A stretch of DNA of 64,000 nt from JANXUC01 sp964619065 (GTDB lineage Bacteria; Acidobacteriota; Terriglobia; Terriglobales; Acidobacteriaceae). The position numbers and the translations under genes were made by a program. Shown in pieces: positions 1-9,108 of the stretch. Position 1 is the stretch's first letter. The number at the start of each line of letters is the position of its first letter. The stretch lies in the NCBI GenBank assembly GCA_964619065.1, contig CAZUCC010000011.1:23824-87823 (forward strand), read 5' to 3'. Below the pieces are notes generated by a model. That model did no database searches. It was not told where the DNA came from and saw nothing but the letters and a program-made list of their open reading frames with translations.

Positions 1-104
1 TATCGTCGGCCTAATGGAGCTCACAGTGTGTAAGTTCCGCATGGAAGCCAGGGAAGCTCGGGCCCGGTCGGGCCACTCAGCTTGACGGGTTAACGACTTT
101 TCTC

Positions 105-995
105 ATGGCAATGAACGGAAATAATGGGAAAAACGGTGAACACTCCACCCAGATACTTAGACCCTTGCTGCGTTGGGCGGGAGGGAAGACACATCTAGTT
201 CGCTCACTCCTCCAGTCACTGCCCAAAAATTGCGATGCACGTGTTTACCGTGAGCCCTTCCTAGGGGCAGGGAGTCTGTTCCACGCTGTCAAGCCAAACA
301 AAGCGATTCTTTCTGACGCAAACAAGCATTTGATCTCTTGCTACGAGCACGTGCGGGACAACCACGTTGCTGTAAACAGGCACTTGAAGGCATTCCGCGG
401 GCGCTGTTCCGAGGCTGGCTATTACGATGTGCGCGAGGTGTATAACCGTTCGCGATTCTCCGCAGCCCAAGCTGCACGATTCATATACCTAAACAAGACG
501 TGCTTCAATGGCATTTTCAGGGTCAATACAAATGGCCAGTTCAATGTGCCTTATGGCTGGAAGAACCGGCCTTCGTTGCCTGATAGTGTGAAGTTGCGGG
601 AGGTAAGTAATGCATTCCAGAACGCGGAACTGAGGGCGGCTGATTTTCTGCAGGCCACAGCTGACGCTGGGACTGGTGATTTCGTGTACTTGGACCCGCC
701 CTATCCAGCCTTAAATGGAACGGCGTATTTTACACACTACACCGCCGGTCGGTTTTCAGACGCTGACCAACAAAAAGTCGCTGCGCTATGCCACGAAATG
801 GATCAGGCAGGCTGTCTGTTCCTGGTCAGTAACGCCGACACAGAGAAAATAAGAAAACTGTATAAGCGCTATAATTGCAGGACTCTCGAAACCACTAGGT
901 TCCTAACATGCAAAACGAAATATTCAACGCGAGAGCTTCTGATCACAAACTACGAGACTGAAATATGTCGAGAGTCGGTTTGTTCGCTGCTGTAA
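105..995 (+). CDS. Dam-family DNA adenine N6-methyltransferase
   Basis: A 296-residue D12-class (alpha-order) DNA adenine methylase, the usual length for the family. It would transfer a methyl group from S-adenosylmethionine to the N6 of adenine in a short site. Visible motifs are LLRWAGGKTHLV near residues 21-32, the AdoMet-binding REPFLGAGSLF at 49-59 and the catalytic YLDPPY at 195-200. It may also start at the second ATG, at 111. The next gene begins inside its 3' end (31-base overlap) and a DGQHR protein follows, so it reads as the first visible gene of a modification or defence cassette rather than a housekeeping Dam. The recognition sequence cannot be read from the gene; no cognate nuclease is visible, though the window edge is only 100 bases away. 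Confidence 0.9.
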   Translation: MAMNGNNGKNGEHSTQILRPLLRWAGGKTHLVRSLLQSLPKNCDARVYREPFLGAGSLFHAVKPNKAILSDANKHLISCYEHVRDNHVAVNRHLKAFRGRCSEAGYYDVREVYNRSRFSAAQAARFIYLNKTCFNGIFRVNTNGQFNVPYGWKNRPSLPDSVKLREVSNAFQNAELRAADFLQATADAGTGDFVYLDPPYPALNGTAYFTHYTAGRFSDADQQKVAALCHEMDQAGCLFLVSNADTEKIRKLYKRYNCRTLETTRFLTCKTKYSTRELLITNYETEICRESVCSLL

Positions 996-1531
996 GGCAA
1001 TCTTCCCTCGAAGACTGGAAAGAAACCCTGAATGGCTTTGGCTTCAATGTGCTGGGAGCCCTGTTGCCGAGTTGGGGGACGGCTCTACTGCTACCGTTAT
1101 TCGGGCACGAACTGTTGTACGGCGACTTCGCCAAACACGGTGAGTTCGCCTTGTATAGTGCGGCGTTCCTCTCCCCGGCCCTCTTTGTGATTCTAAGACA
1201 CATGAAAAAGGGCCGTTACGTTTTAGGATCGGGTTTTGCCCTATTTGTTGTTGCAGGGCTACTCGCGTCGGCTCTTGTTTATGCGGGGGTAACAAGTGCA
1301 GCGCCAATCGCGAACGCAACGACCATGTCGAACAGCCAGTCGTTGAATGACCGCTATTTGGTGGTTCTGTCAACGCTCCTCCTCTTGTTTAGCCTCGTCG
1401 TGACGATGTTGGTTTCCTTTGTGGAAAACAAGACAGCGACATTCAATATGCAAGAGGTTGAATCGCAAGAGCAGGATAAGCTGCGCGAAAAGTTTGAGAA
1501 GAAACGGGGGAGCGGCGATGGCGGAAACTAG
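965..1531 (+). CDS. Unknown four-helix membrane protein of the methylase/DGQHR cassette
   Basis: A 188-residue protein I do not recognise. It has about four hydrophobic segments (near residues 27-47, 60-77, 86-108 and 130-152) followed by a charged, probably coiled-coil cytoplasmic tail rich in Glu, Lys and Gln. It starts inside the end of the methylase gene and its stop overlaps the start of the DGQHR gene by 14 bases, so the three genes are probably translated together. A membrane partner is a recurring theme in anti-phage cassettes (membrane-acting effectors), but nothing in this sequence proves a toxic or effector role. The start is not certain. Confidence 0.6.
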   Translation: MSRVGLFAAVRQSSLEDWKETLNGFGFNVLGALLPSWGTALLLPLFGHELLYGDFAKHGEFALYSAAFLSPALFVILRHMKKGRYVLGSGFALFVVAGLLASALVYAGVTSAAPIANATTMSNSQSLNDRYLVVLSTLLLLFSLVVTMLVSFVENKTATFNMQEVESQEQDKLREKFEKKRGSGDGGN

Positions 1532-2645
1532 TTACATAGAATTCCCGTGCCTCCAGATAGAGCAGCCAGTGGGCACTTTTTATGTCGGAGTCATGAACTT
1601 TAATGAAGTTATCCAAATTTCATATGCGGATGTCCGCCGAATAGAGCAGAGAGAGGTCGAGCTGGTCCTTGGCATCGAACGTCCTTTATCAACTGAGAGA
1701 GTCGACGAGATCCGCAAGTATTCAAAAACTCTGGGCGCCACTTTCCCGACGGGCGTAATCCTAGCTGTGGACCAGTGGAGTGAGGATGAACAGCAGAATG
1801 CCGTTTTCGACAAGGATCGAGGCATCATGAAGGTTAGAAAAGACATGAAGATAGCGAAAATCATAGACGGTCAACATCGAATTGCTGGGCTTCTTAATTA
1901 TGCTGGCCCGACGTTCCAACTCAACGTAACGCTGTTCATTGATATGGACATCGAGGATCAGGCGATGGTCTTTGCGACTATCAACTTGACTCAGACGAAG
2001 GTAAATAAGTCTCTGGTATATGACTTATTCGACTTCGCGGTTGCAAGAAGCCCGCAAAAAACCTGCCACAATATTGCAAAGCTCCTCAATTCCGAAAGCA
2101 ATAGTCCGTTCGGTGGACGAATCAAGATTCTCGGACGTGCAACTGGTAAGCCCTACGAATATCTGACCCAGGCTACCTTTGTTGAGCGAATGATTGTCTA
2201 CGTGTCCGACGACCCTCCGCAGGATCGCGATGACATCAAGCGTGGAAAGAAACTGCGCCGCGCTACATCGGCCGATGAAAAACAGGGACACCTTATATTC
2301 AGGAACATGTTTTTGGACTCCAGAGATGAAGACATAGCTTTGGTCCTATGGAATTATTTTAGTGCGGTAGCTGAACGGTGGCACAACGCCTGGAATAATT
2401 CGGAGGCCGGCTTCATCTTGAATAGGACCACTGGCTTTGCCGGGCTCATGCGGTTTCTTCCGTCGGCATATCTGAAGGTTTCCAGGCCCGGGCAGGTGCC
2501 TAAGAAATCTGATTTCGAAAAGGTCTTTGCCGAGATCCATTTCTCTGATCGGGACTTCCAAAAAGACATTTTCATCCCTGGAACCGGTGGCGAGAAAAGG
2601 CTCTATGACGCACTCTCTAGCGGACGTCTTCCCGGTACTGTCTGA
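1518..2645 (+). CDS. DGQHR-domain protein, DndB-like
   Basis: A 375-residue protein with the diagnostic DGQHR motif at residues 117-121 (context KIIDGQHRIAGL), followed by the family's second block INLTQTKVNKSLVYDLF. DGQHR proteins have a ParB/sulfiredoxin-like fold and include DndB, the regulator of phosphorothioate DNA modification; others occur in defence islands without dnd genes. No dndC, dndD or dndE is in the window, so the pairing here is with an adenine methylase and a membrane protein. The start was set at the ATG at 1518, which follows a GGGGGAGCGG ribosome site; a longer reading from 1419 would overlap the upstream gene by over 100 bases. The exact function is unknown. Confidence 0.8.
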   Translation: MAETSYIEFPCLQIEQPVGTFYVGVMNFNEVIQISYADVRRIEQREVELVLGIERPLSTERVDEIRKYSKTLGATFPTGVILAVDQWSEDEQQNAVFDKDRGIMKVRKDMKIAKIIDGQHRIAGLLNYAGPTFQLNVTLFIDMDIEDQAMVFATINLTQTKVNKSLVYDLFDFAVARSPQKTCHNIAKLLNSESNSPFGGRIKILGRATGKPYEYLTQATFVERMIVYVSDDPPQDRDDIKRGKKLRRATSADEKQGHLIFRNMFLDSRDEDIALVLWNYFSAVAERWHNAWNNSEAGFILNRTTGFAGLMRFLPSAYLKVSRPGQVPKKSDFEKVFAEIHFSDRDFQKDIFIPGTGGEKRLYDALSSGRLPGTV

Positions 2646-2679
2646 CCTGAGCGTAACACTGAAACCCTAGTGGTCCCTG

Positions 2680-2706
2680 TGCGGCTCGGGATGACAATCT
2701 GTAGGT
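2680..2706. repeat. Diverged copy of a dispersed GGAATGACA-type repeat
   Basis: The stretch reads CGGCTCGGGATGACAATCTG and resembles one arm of the palindromic repeats at 41845-41937 and 44300-44330 (core CGGAATGACAATT). It lies just downstream of the DGQHR gene and just beyond the 3' end of the RNase P RNA. It is a single degenerate arm. Confidence 0.4.
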
Positions 2707-2723
2707 AGGGGCAGGAGTTTGTA

Positions 2724-3120
2724 GCAGCCGGACCTGTAAGCCGAATTTTGTCCGCCATTGCTGGCGGGACGGCCATTCCTCTGGGCCGGGCATTACTGCC
2801 CGGCTCTAGCGGTCTACCCGGAGGTTTGGCGCGCCGAGCCGACACGCGCCGCCGGTGAACCGGCAGCTTCCTCCCTATTTGACCTTGCTCCGTGTGGGGT
2901 TTGCCCTGCCCGACGCATTACTGCGGCGGCGGTGCGCTCTTACCGCACCTTTTCACCCTTACCCCGGCGTCGCCGCCGGGGCGGTATATTTTCTGTGGTA
3001 CTGGCCGTCACACTGGGCTTGAACCCAGGCGCCCGGACGTTATCCGGCACACTGCTCTGCGGAGTTCGGACTTTCCTCCCTCCCCTTGCGGGAAGAGCGG
3101 CCGTCCGGTCCGGCTGCTTA
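2724..3120 (-). ncRNA. rnpB: RNase P RNA
   Basis: The catalytic RNA of ribonuclease P, which matures tRNA 5' ends. Read on the minus strand it has the bacterial type A hallmarks in order: 5' stem AAGCAGCCGGACCGGACGGC, the conserved GAGGGAAAGTCCGAACTCC of P4/J, a GGGTAAGGGTGAAAAGGTGC block followed by GGTAAGAGCGCACCG, then AAACCCCACACGGAGCAAG with CAAATAGGG, and the closing AAAATTCGGCTTACAGG. The last P4-complementary block and the 3' GGTCCGGCTGC pair back to the 5' end. About 397 nt is normal. A good TATAAT lies just upstream, at 3128-3133. The open frames across this region are incidental. Confidence 0.95.
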
Positions 3121-3127
3121 CCTGGTT

Positions 3128-3133
3128 ATTATA
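3128..3133 (-). promoter_or_regulatory. Candidate -10 box of rnpB
   Basis: On the minus strand this hexamer is a perfect TATAAT, about 8 bases before the first base of the RNase P RNA, the correct distance for a sigma-70-type -10 box. I do not see a convincing -35 match 17 bases further out. Confidence 0.55.
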
Positions 3134-3268
3134 GGGCAGAATGACTGGGTTGCCACGCAGCCTGCGGTGTCCTGCTAGACTTGTGTTTTAGCGCGAGTTT
3201 GGCGGGGGTTTTGAACCCTTCTGCTACGTTCGCCGTATCTTAACCGTCAAACCAACGTTCGAACTAGC

Positions 3269-4498
3269 ATGACCCTTCTGGAAGCCATTCGCATTGCTTT
3301 GCAGTCGCTGTGGGGGAGCAAGTTGCGCTCCGCACTGACCTTGCTGGGCGTCGTGATCAGCGTAGCTGCAGTCATTACAGTGGTGACGTTTGTGGCTGGC
3401 ATTCAGGATTATGTGGCAGAGAAGGTCTTCAACCTCGGGGCGGATGTTTTTGTCGTCAGTAAAGTCACCCCCGTCATTACCAATATTGACGAGTTTCTGG
3501 AAGGGCAGAAGCGCAAAGACCTCACGCTGGAGGACTACGAGGCGGTGAAGGAAGCGTGCAAGGGGTGCACTTTGCTGGGAGCCTCCACCTTCAACCCTAC
3601 CGGCCACGTGAAATATGAGCAACAAGCCAGCAGCGACACCTGGGTCCGAGGCATGACGCCGGGAATGGTTGCGATTTTCGATCTGGATTTGAGCTCGGGT
3701 CGCATGTTGACCGAGACCGATGTCGACCGCCGGGCGAACATCGCTGTGATCGGTATGGATGTTGTCGATAATTTGATGCCGGGCACGGATCCTTTAGGGA
3801 AGGAAATCCGTGTAGAAGGACAACCTTACCAGGTTGTCGGTGTGGCCAAGCGGCAGGGCAAAACGCTGGGGCAAAGCCGCGACAACTGGGTTGGCATTCC
3901 GATCACGGCGTATCTCAAGCAGTTTGGGTCGCATACCAGCATTCGTATTTCTGGCAAGGCGAATGGGGTGGGAGCGCGATTGGACGCGGCGATGGACGAA
4001 GTACGGTCGGTTCTGCGAGCGCGGCGGCACGACTTGCCCGGCGCGCCGGATAGTTTCGCAGCTGAAACGAATGCCAGTTTTCTCAGCTTGTGGACCAATT
4101 TGAGCGGCACGTTCTTCGTTGCGATGATCGGGATTGCCGCAATCGCGCTGGTTGTGAGTGGAATTGTCATCATGAACATCATGCTGGTGACGGTGACGGA
4201 GCGGACGCGGGAAATTGGGATTCGCAAAGCGTTGGGGGCGCGCCGGGGAGACGTGCTGCTGCAATTTCTGATTGAGTCGTCGACCATGGCGCTCATCGGC
4301 GGCGCGCTTGGCGTAACCCTTGGCATTATCCTGGCCAAGGGCATTTCGGCGCTGATCGGAATGCCGGCTCCCGTCAAGGCGTGGGCGATCGGGGCGGGCT
4401 TGTTGGTGGCGACAAGTACAGGGTTGTTTTTTGGTGTGTACCCGGCGCGCAAAGCGGCCATTTTGGACCCAATCTCTGCGTTGCGGCATGAAATGTGA
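3269..4498 (+). CDS. MacB/FtsX-type ABC transporter permease (first of two)
   Basis: A 409-residue permease with the MacB layout: one N-terminal membrane helix (residues about 18-45, after the amphipathic SKLRSALTLLG), a large periplasmic MacB-type domain (about 46-275), then three C-terminal FtsX helices. The cytoplasmic coupling signature TERTREIGIRKALGARR is present, as is the C-terminal YPARKAAILDPISALRHE. Such permeases do not carry the substrate through a channel but transmit ATPase movement to the periplasm, for export of peptides or lipoproteins or for drug efflux. It needs an ATPase; none adjoins it, the closest candidate being the LolD/MacB-type gene at 41987-42688. A second permease follows after 170 bases. 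Confidence 0.88.
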   Translation: MTLLEAIRIALQSLWGSKLRSALTLLGVVISVAAVITVVTFVAGIQDYVAEKVFNLGADVFVVSKVTPVITNIDEFLEGQKRKDLTLEDYEAVKEACKGCTLLGASTFNPTGHVKYEQQASSDTWVRGMTPGMVAIFDLDLSSGRMLTETDVDRRANIAVIGMDVVDNLMPGTDPLGKEIRVEGQPYQVVGVAKRQGKTLGQSRDNWVGIPITAYLKQFGSHTSIRISGKANGVGARLDAAMDEVRSVLRARRHDLPGAPDSFAAETNASFLSLWTNLSGTFFVAMIGIAAIALVVSGIVIMNIMLVTVTERTREIGIRKALGARRGDVLLQFLIESSTMALIGGALGVTLGIILAKGISALIGMPAPVKAWAIGAGLLVATSTGLFFGVYPARKAAILDPISALRHEM

Positions 4499-4669
4499 AG
4501 GTGCTTCGTGCACTACCGAGAACACTTAGGTTCGCAGGGACTGGGGTTGTGAGAATGCCTTGCGCCGGTGTTCATGACAGATATGCGGTGGGGGTTCTTC
4601 GTTGCCGGTGCTGCACTTCGTTGCCACCTGCTTCTCAGGAAGACAGTTGGATGGTGTGAGGGCCAAACG

Positions 4670-5932
4670 ATGATCGGTAAAGGCGAATATCAAGAGATTT
4701 TCCGGATGGCGTTCGACACTATTCGCTCTAACAAGCTGCGTTCCGGCTTGACGGTGCTGGGCATTGTCATTGGAGTGTCGGTGGTCATTGGCATCTCGTC
4801 CATCGTTCGGGGATTGAACGATAACGTCACCACCATGGTGAGCAGCCTCGGCTCGAATATCGTCTTCGCTTTTCACCTGGAACCGTTCGGATTTGGACGT
4901 CCTTCGGAGGAAGTGCGGACCCGCAAAGAGCTGACGTTCGACGATTCCGAAGCGATGAAGACTTTGCCGCACGCCAAAGCGGTCAGTGCTGGCATCCGCT
5001 ACTTCATGCCGGAGTTTGGCGCTGGGACTTACGTTGTGAAGTACGGAGATCGCAGGGCCAAGAGCACCATTCTGGAGGGCGACACGGCTGCGGCGAAAGA
5101 TGTGTTTGACATTGCGGTCAGTGCCGGACGCTGGTTTAGCGAAATAGACGATGACCGCCACGCTCCTGTGATTATTCTTGGTAGCGATACGAAAGAGGAG
5201 TTGTTCCCCAGCGAAGAAGCTTTGGGCAAAGAAATTAACATCGAGGGCCAGCTCTATCAGGTAATTGGTGTCGCGGCCCAGCGCAAAGCTGTGTTCGGCG
5301 GAGGGAAGAATCCGGACGACAATATTGTGTACTTCCCGCTGAACACATTCCGCAAGATCCACCCGGAACAGAAGGCTCACTGGATCAGCGTAAAAGCTAC
5401 GTCGCAGGCCGATATGCCCGCTCTGATGGATGAAATGCGCGAGCTGCTGCGCCGCCGCCGTCATGTGCCCCTCGAAAAACCGGACAACTTCGCCGTTTTT
5501 TCGCAGGATGCACTGACGGATGTGTGGAAGCAGCTTACCGGCGGCGTCTTTGTTTTCATGTTGGCAGTGTCTACTGTGGCCTTGATCGTCGGCGGCGTGG
5601 GTGTGATGAACATCATGCTTGTATCAGTTACGGAACGAACGCGCGAGATCGGTGTTCGGAAAGCGATTGGGGCGCGCAAGCGGGATATTCTTTTGCAGTT
5701 TACGTTGGAGGCGATCGCCCTCACGGCGATGGGCGGGGTTCTCGGTGTGGCTTTTGGAGCGCTGGTTACCTCGATCATTCCGATGGTGTTTCCATCATTG
5801 CCAGCGAGTATGTCCGTTTTCTGGGCGGTCTTCGGCTTCACTGCCGCCGCCGCTGAGGGATTGGTGTTTGGCATTTACCCGGCATGGAAGGCAGCGCATC
5901 TCGATCCGATCGAGGCGTTACGGTATGAGTAA
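4670..5932 (+). CDS. MacB/FtsX-type ABC transporter permease (second of two)
   Basis: A 420-residue paralogue of the upstream gene with the same plan: N-terminal helix (SNKLRSGLTVLGIVIGV), periplasmic domain and three FtsX helices carrying TERTREIGVRKAIGARKRD and ending YPAWKAAHLDPIEALRYE. Pairs of such permeases commonly form a heterodimer driven by one LolD/MacB-type ATPase. The start was taken at 4670 because the MacB N-terminus (MIGKGEYQEIFRMAFDTIRS) begins there; an upstream ATG at 4568 would add 34 residues with no family likeness. Substrate unknown. Confidence 0.87.
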   Translation: MIGKGEYQEIFRMAFDTIRSNKLRSGLTVLGIVIGVSVVIGISSIVRGLNDNVTTMVSSLGSNIVFAFHLEPFGFGRPSEEVRTRKELTFDDSEAMKTLPHAKAVSAGIRYFMPEFGAGTYVVKYGDRRAKSTILEGDTAAAKDVFDIAVSAGRWFSEIDDDRHAPVIILGSDTKEELFPSEEALGKEINIEGQLYQVIGVAAQRKAVFGGGKNPDDNIVYFPLNTFRKIHPEQKAHWISVKATSQADMPALMDEMRELLRRRRHVPLEKPDNFAVFSQDALTDVWKQLTGGVFVFMLAVSTVALIVGGVGVMNIMLVSVTERTREIGVRKAIGARKRDILLQFTLEAIALTAMGGVLGVAFGALVTSIIPMVFPSLPASMSVFWAVFGFTAAAAEGLVFGIYPAWKAAHLDPIEALRYE

Positions 5933-5971
5933 GCAGTTGCCAGCTGCCAGCGGTCGGTTGTCAGCTTGCCC

Positions 5972-7129
5972 ATGAAATCTGCCTTGCGGCTAATCGAAGT
6001 TCTCTTCATTTTGTTGCCGCTATGTGGTTGCGGCTACTACGTTCTTTGCATTTGGAGTGCGTGGCAGTTTTTGCGGCGGCGTAGAGCAATATCAGAGGCG
6101 GGTTTCACGCCACCCATTTCGATTCTGAAACCTCTCAAAGGCATGGATCCCGAAATTTACGCCAGCCTCCGCAGCCACTGCGCGCAGGGCTATCCCGAGT
6201 ACGAAATTATCTTCGGTGTGAGCGACGCCAATGATCCCGCTGCGGAGTGGGTCGAGCAATTGCGGCGGGAATTTCCCCAGCATCCGATTACCTTTGTGGT
6301 GTGTCCGGAAATTTTGGGTGGTAACGTCAAGATCAGCAACCTGATTCAGATGTTGCCGCGTGCGCGCTATGAGTACCTACTACTCAATGATAGCGATATT
6401 CGTGTGGAGACGGATTATCTGCGTCGCGTGGTTGCGCCGTTACGCGATAGCAAGCTGGGCATGGTGACTTGCCTCTATCGCGGAGTCGCGGACAGAACGC
6501 TCGGATCACGGCTGGAAGCGCTGGGCATCAGCACAGATTTCTGCGGCGGCGTGCTGGCAGCAATCCGGATGGAGGGCGGTCTGCACTTTGGACTGGGATC
6601 AACCCTGGTATTTCGCCGCGCTGACTTGCAATCTGTAGGCGGATTTGAGGCGCTCGTGGATTACCTGGCCGACGACTACCAGTTAGGACAACGCCTTTCG
6701 CAAAACGGATTGGAAGGACATCTTTCGGAAGTCGTCGTCGAAACTTTCTTGCCTGCGTATTCTTGGCGAGACTTTTTCGATCATCAGTTGCGTTGGGCGC
6801 GCAGTGTGCGGGACTCGCGAGGCTGGGGCTATCTTGGGGTGGCGTTGACATTCGGCGTGCCGTGGGCGCTGCTCGGGCTGGTTGTTGCACGGGGAGCTTG
6901 GTGGGCTTGGGACGTGTTGGGCGTCACGCTAGCGCTGCGGATGCTTATGGGGTGGGTGATAGGTATCCGAGTTGCCAAAGACCGCCAGGTTCGGCGCTGG
7001 TTCTGGTTGATTCCTCTGCGCGACGTGGCCGCGCTGCTCATCTGGGCGTCTGGGTATCTTGGCACCACTGTCGTGTGGCGCGGTGACAGATTTCTCCTGA
7101 AACATGGAAAGCTGACGAAGATTGCGTAG
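5972..7129 (+). CDS. hpnI: Ceramide-glucosyltransferase-like glycosyltransferase, HpnI type
   Basis: A 385-residue membrane-bound GT21/GT2 enzyme. After an N-terminal helix (residues 8-32) come the family blocks PPISILKPLKGMDPEIY (48-63), the DxD-type LLLNDSDIRV (137-146), the acceptor-side LADDYQLG and the terminal HQLRWARSVR, then C-terminal membrane helices. This set of signatures is shared by ceramide glucosyltransferases and by HpnI, which adds N-acetylglucosamine to bacteriohopanetetrol in hopanoid lipid synthesis. Bacterial context favours the hopanoid role, but no squalene-hopene cyclase or other hpn gene is in the window, so the acceptor is inferred. Start at the ATG at 5972; a TTG two codons earlier is possible. 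Confidence 0.75.
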   Translation: MKSALRLIEVLFILLPLCGCGYYVLCIWSAWQFLRRRRAISEAGFTPPISILKPLKGMDPEIYASLRSHCAQGYPEYEIIFGVSDANDPAAEWVEQLRREFPQHPITFVVCPEILGGNVKISNLIQMLPRARYEYLLLNDSDIRVETDYLRRVVAPLRDSKLGMVTCLYRGVADRTLGSRLEALGISTDFCGGVLAAIRMEGGLHFGLGSTLVFRRADLQSVGGFEALVDYLADDYQLGQRLSQNGLEGHLSEVVVETFLPAYSWRDFFDHQLRWARSVRDSRGWGYLGVALTFGVPWALLGLVVARGAWWAWDVLGVTLALRMLMGWVIGIRVAKDRQVRRWFWLIPLRDVAALLIWASGYLGTTVVWRGDRFLLKHGKLTKIA

Positions 7130-7191
7130 GCCCAGACGCCTCGTCTGCCAGCGATTGCACCGGCGAGGACGCCGGCGCCTCCATAGAACTC

Positions 7192-8973
7192 TTAGCGGTT
7201 CGAGTAGATGAACTTTCCACCAGACCGCGCCAGTTCGTGGACATCCAGTCCCACCAGCTCCTGCGGGTTTTCCTTCTCCGTCCAGAGAAAAACCCGGCCT
7301 GTGCCTTTCCATAACTCCATAAAAGAAGATTGCGTTTCCCACACATGAGGAGCGTCGGGAAACTGCGAGCCGTACCACATGTTGCCACCAGGTACGTGCA
7401 GCGAGAGCAGCGGAACGTGGAGATAGAAGTTCAGTGTGGAAGCATCTTCGTATTTGCCGAGCACTACGATGGTGTCACCGTTGCGGTATTGCTTCCCAAC
7501 CGCCATCGCGAGCGTTTTCGAAGAGAGAATCGGCGAAAAGATGACGTATGCGTTGTGGACACAGGTTAACAGTCCCACCATCATCAGGGCCAGAGCCCAG
7601 TTTGCGCGTCGCGGATGGTTGCGGCGGCGCAGGAACCAATTGCACCCAGTGCCCAACAACAGTGACATTGCAGCTCCCAGTAGCGGAATGCGAAATGCTC
7701 CCAGAGCCTGCGGAGTGAGATCGAAAAAGTGGCCGAAGGACAGCGCGTAGTCGTTCGGATGCTTCAGCAGGAGATCGGAAAGGTCCGTCCCGGGCGCCGG
7801 CGCTTTCGACGAAAGCAGAAGCAAAATTCCTATCGCGGACCCGGCCGCACCGATGACAAACAGGACGAGCGACGAAGTGATTGCGCTGCGTCTTTCCGGA
7901 CTGCCCAGAGCACTCTGGTCTTCACGGCTGAGCCATCCCCCCACGAGCAATGCCAGCGCTGGGATTGCTGGGATGGTGTAGTACTCCTGCCGGGTGGAGA
8001 AGCTGAAAAACGCCAGGATTACCACCGCCCACAAAAAGAAAAGCAACTTCCCGCGTTGGCGCGGCGTCATTGGCAAGCGCCAATCACGCCAATGCAGAGG
8101 CACTCCGCGTAAAGAGCGCGCGAGAAATGCAATCCAGGGGAACAGCCAGAGCAAGAGTAGTCCCCAGAACAGTAGTAGCGGGACTTTGTCGTAGTCATGT
8201 GGAACGCGCGTGCCCAAATAGCGCCGAAAATGTTCGTTAACGAAATAGAACCAGAGGAATCCGCGAATGGCCCCCTGACTTGGATTCTGCAACGCTGCAA
8301 GGATGTGCCAGGGCGCCGCGATCAAGAAAAAGACAGCCGCGCTCGAAACCAACCGCAAGCGGAAAACATGCTTCAGGTTTCCCGTGAGCAAAAGATATGC
8401 ACCCATGACCCCCACAGGGAACACCAGCCCAATCAAGCCCTTCGTCAAGACGTTCAGCGCCGATGCAACGGCCATTCCCCAACATGCCCACAGTGGTGGC
8501 GGGTCGTCACCAAGCGTTTGTAGAAAAAAGAGGAAAGTCAACGTGAGCCAAAGGCCCACTAACACATCCGGGATCAGGAAGCGGGTAAACAGATAGGGCC
8601 CGAGCGCCGTGGCCATCACTAATCCGGAATAGAATCCGCCGCGTTCACCAAAACACTGGGCGCCAAGCCAGTAGATCGTGAAGATGAGCGCTAGGACTCC
8701 CAAGACAAGCGGGAGACGCGTTGTCCACTCACTCACGCCAAACACTGTGTAACTGGCGGCCACGCTCCAGTACATGAAAGGAGCTTTCTCCAGATAGCGA
8801 ATGCCGTTTGCGTATAAGGTGACCCAGTCGTGCCGTGCCACCATTTCCCGCGCTGCCTCAGCGTGGACGGTGTCTGCGTCATCCAGCAGCGCAGGGGAGA
8901 AAATGCCTGCAAAATAAATCACAAGCCAAAGTGCGAAAAGAATCAGAAGAGATCGGCGTTGCACCGTTGCCAT
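7192..8973 (-). CDS. GT39-family membrane glycosyltransferase (ArnT/PMT-like)
   Basis: A 593-residue multi-pass inner-membrane protein with the GT-C fold. The first periplasmic loop after helix 1 has the acidic motif LLDDADTVHAEAAREM, where the paired Asp residues bind metal and the polyprenyl-phosphate sugar donor, followed by YLEKAPFMYW, a typical ArnT/PMT block. About 11-13 hydrophobic helices follow and then a soluble periplasmic C-terminal domain (from about residue 480). ArnT relatives move a sugar from undecaprenyl phosphate onto lipid A or other envelope acceptors. It converges on the HpnI-like gene with a 62-base gap. Donor and acceptor cannot be told from sequence. Confidence 0.8.
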   Translation of the reverse strand: MATVQRRSLLILFALWLVIYFAGIFSPALLDDADTVHAEAAREMVARHDWVTLYANGIRYLEKAPFMYWSVAASYTVFGVSEWTTRLPLVLGVLALIFTIYWLGAQCFGERGGFYSGLVMATALGPYLFTRFLIPDVLVGLWLTLTFLFFLQTLGDDPPPLWACWGMAVASALNVLTKGLIGLVFPVGVMGAYLLLTGNLKHVFRLRLVSSAAVFFLIAAPWHILAALQNPSQGAIRGFLWFYFVNEHFRRYLGTRVPHDYDKVPLLLFWGLLLLWLFPWIAFLARSLRGVPLHWRDWRLPMTPRQRGKLLFFLWAVVILAFFSFSTRQEYYTIPAIPALALLVGGWLSREDQSALGSPERRSAITSSLVLFVIGAAGSAIGILLLLSSKAPAPGTDLSDLLLKHPNDYALSFGHFFDLTPQALGAFRIPLLGAAMSLLLGTGCNWFLRRRNHPRRANWALALMMVGLLTCVHNAYVIFSPILSSKTLAMAVGKQYRNGDTIVVLGKYEDASTLNFYLHVPLLSLHVPGGNMWYGSQFPDAPHVWETQSSFMELWKGTGRVFLWTEKENPQELVGLDVHELARSGGKFIYSNR

Positions 8974-9108
8974 AGAAGCACAATTGTCGGAGGGTGCATT
9001 CCCGGCGAAGCGGCGGCTGGGAATCTGGGCCCACGGACGAACCCAGATTATACGGGAGATCCTTCGGGAAGAGACGCGTGCATCCCAGGAAAAGAGTCGC
9101 GCTCAGAA

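Noticed and set aside
2758..3144. A 128-codon open frame over the RNase P RNA
   Set aside because: It runs opposite to rnpB across its conserved blocks; composition of a structured RNA gene gives chance frames.
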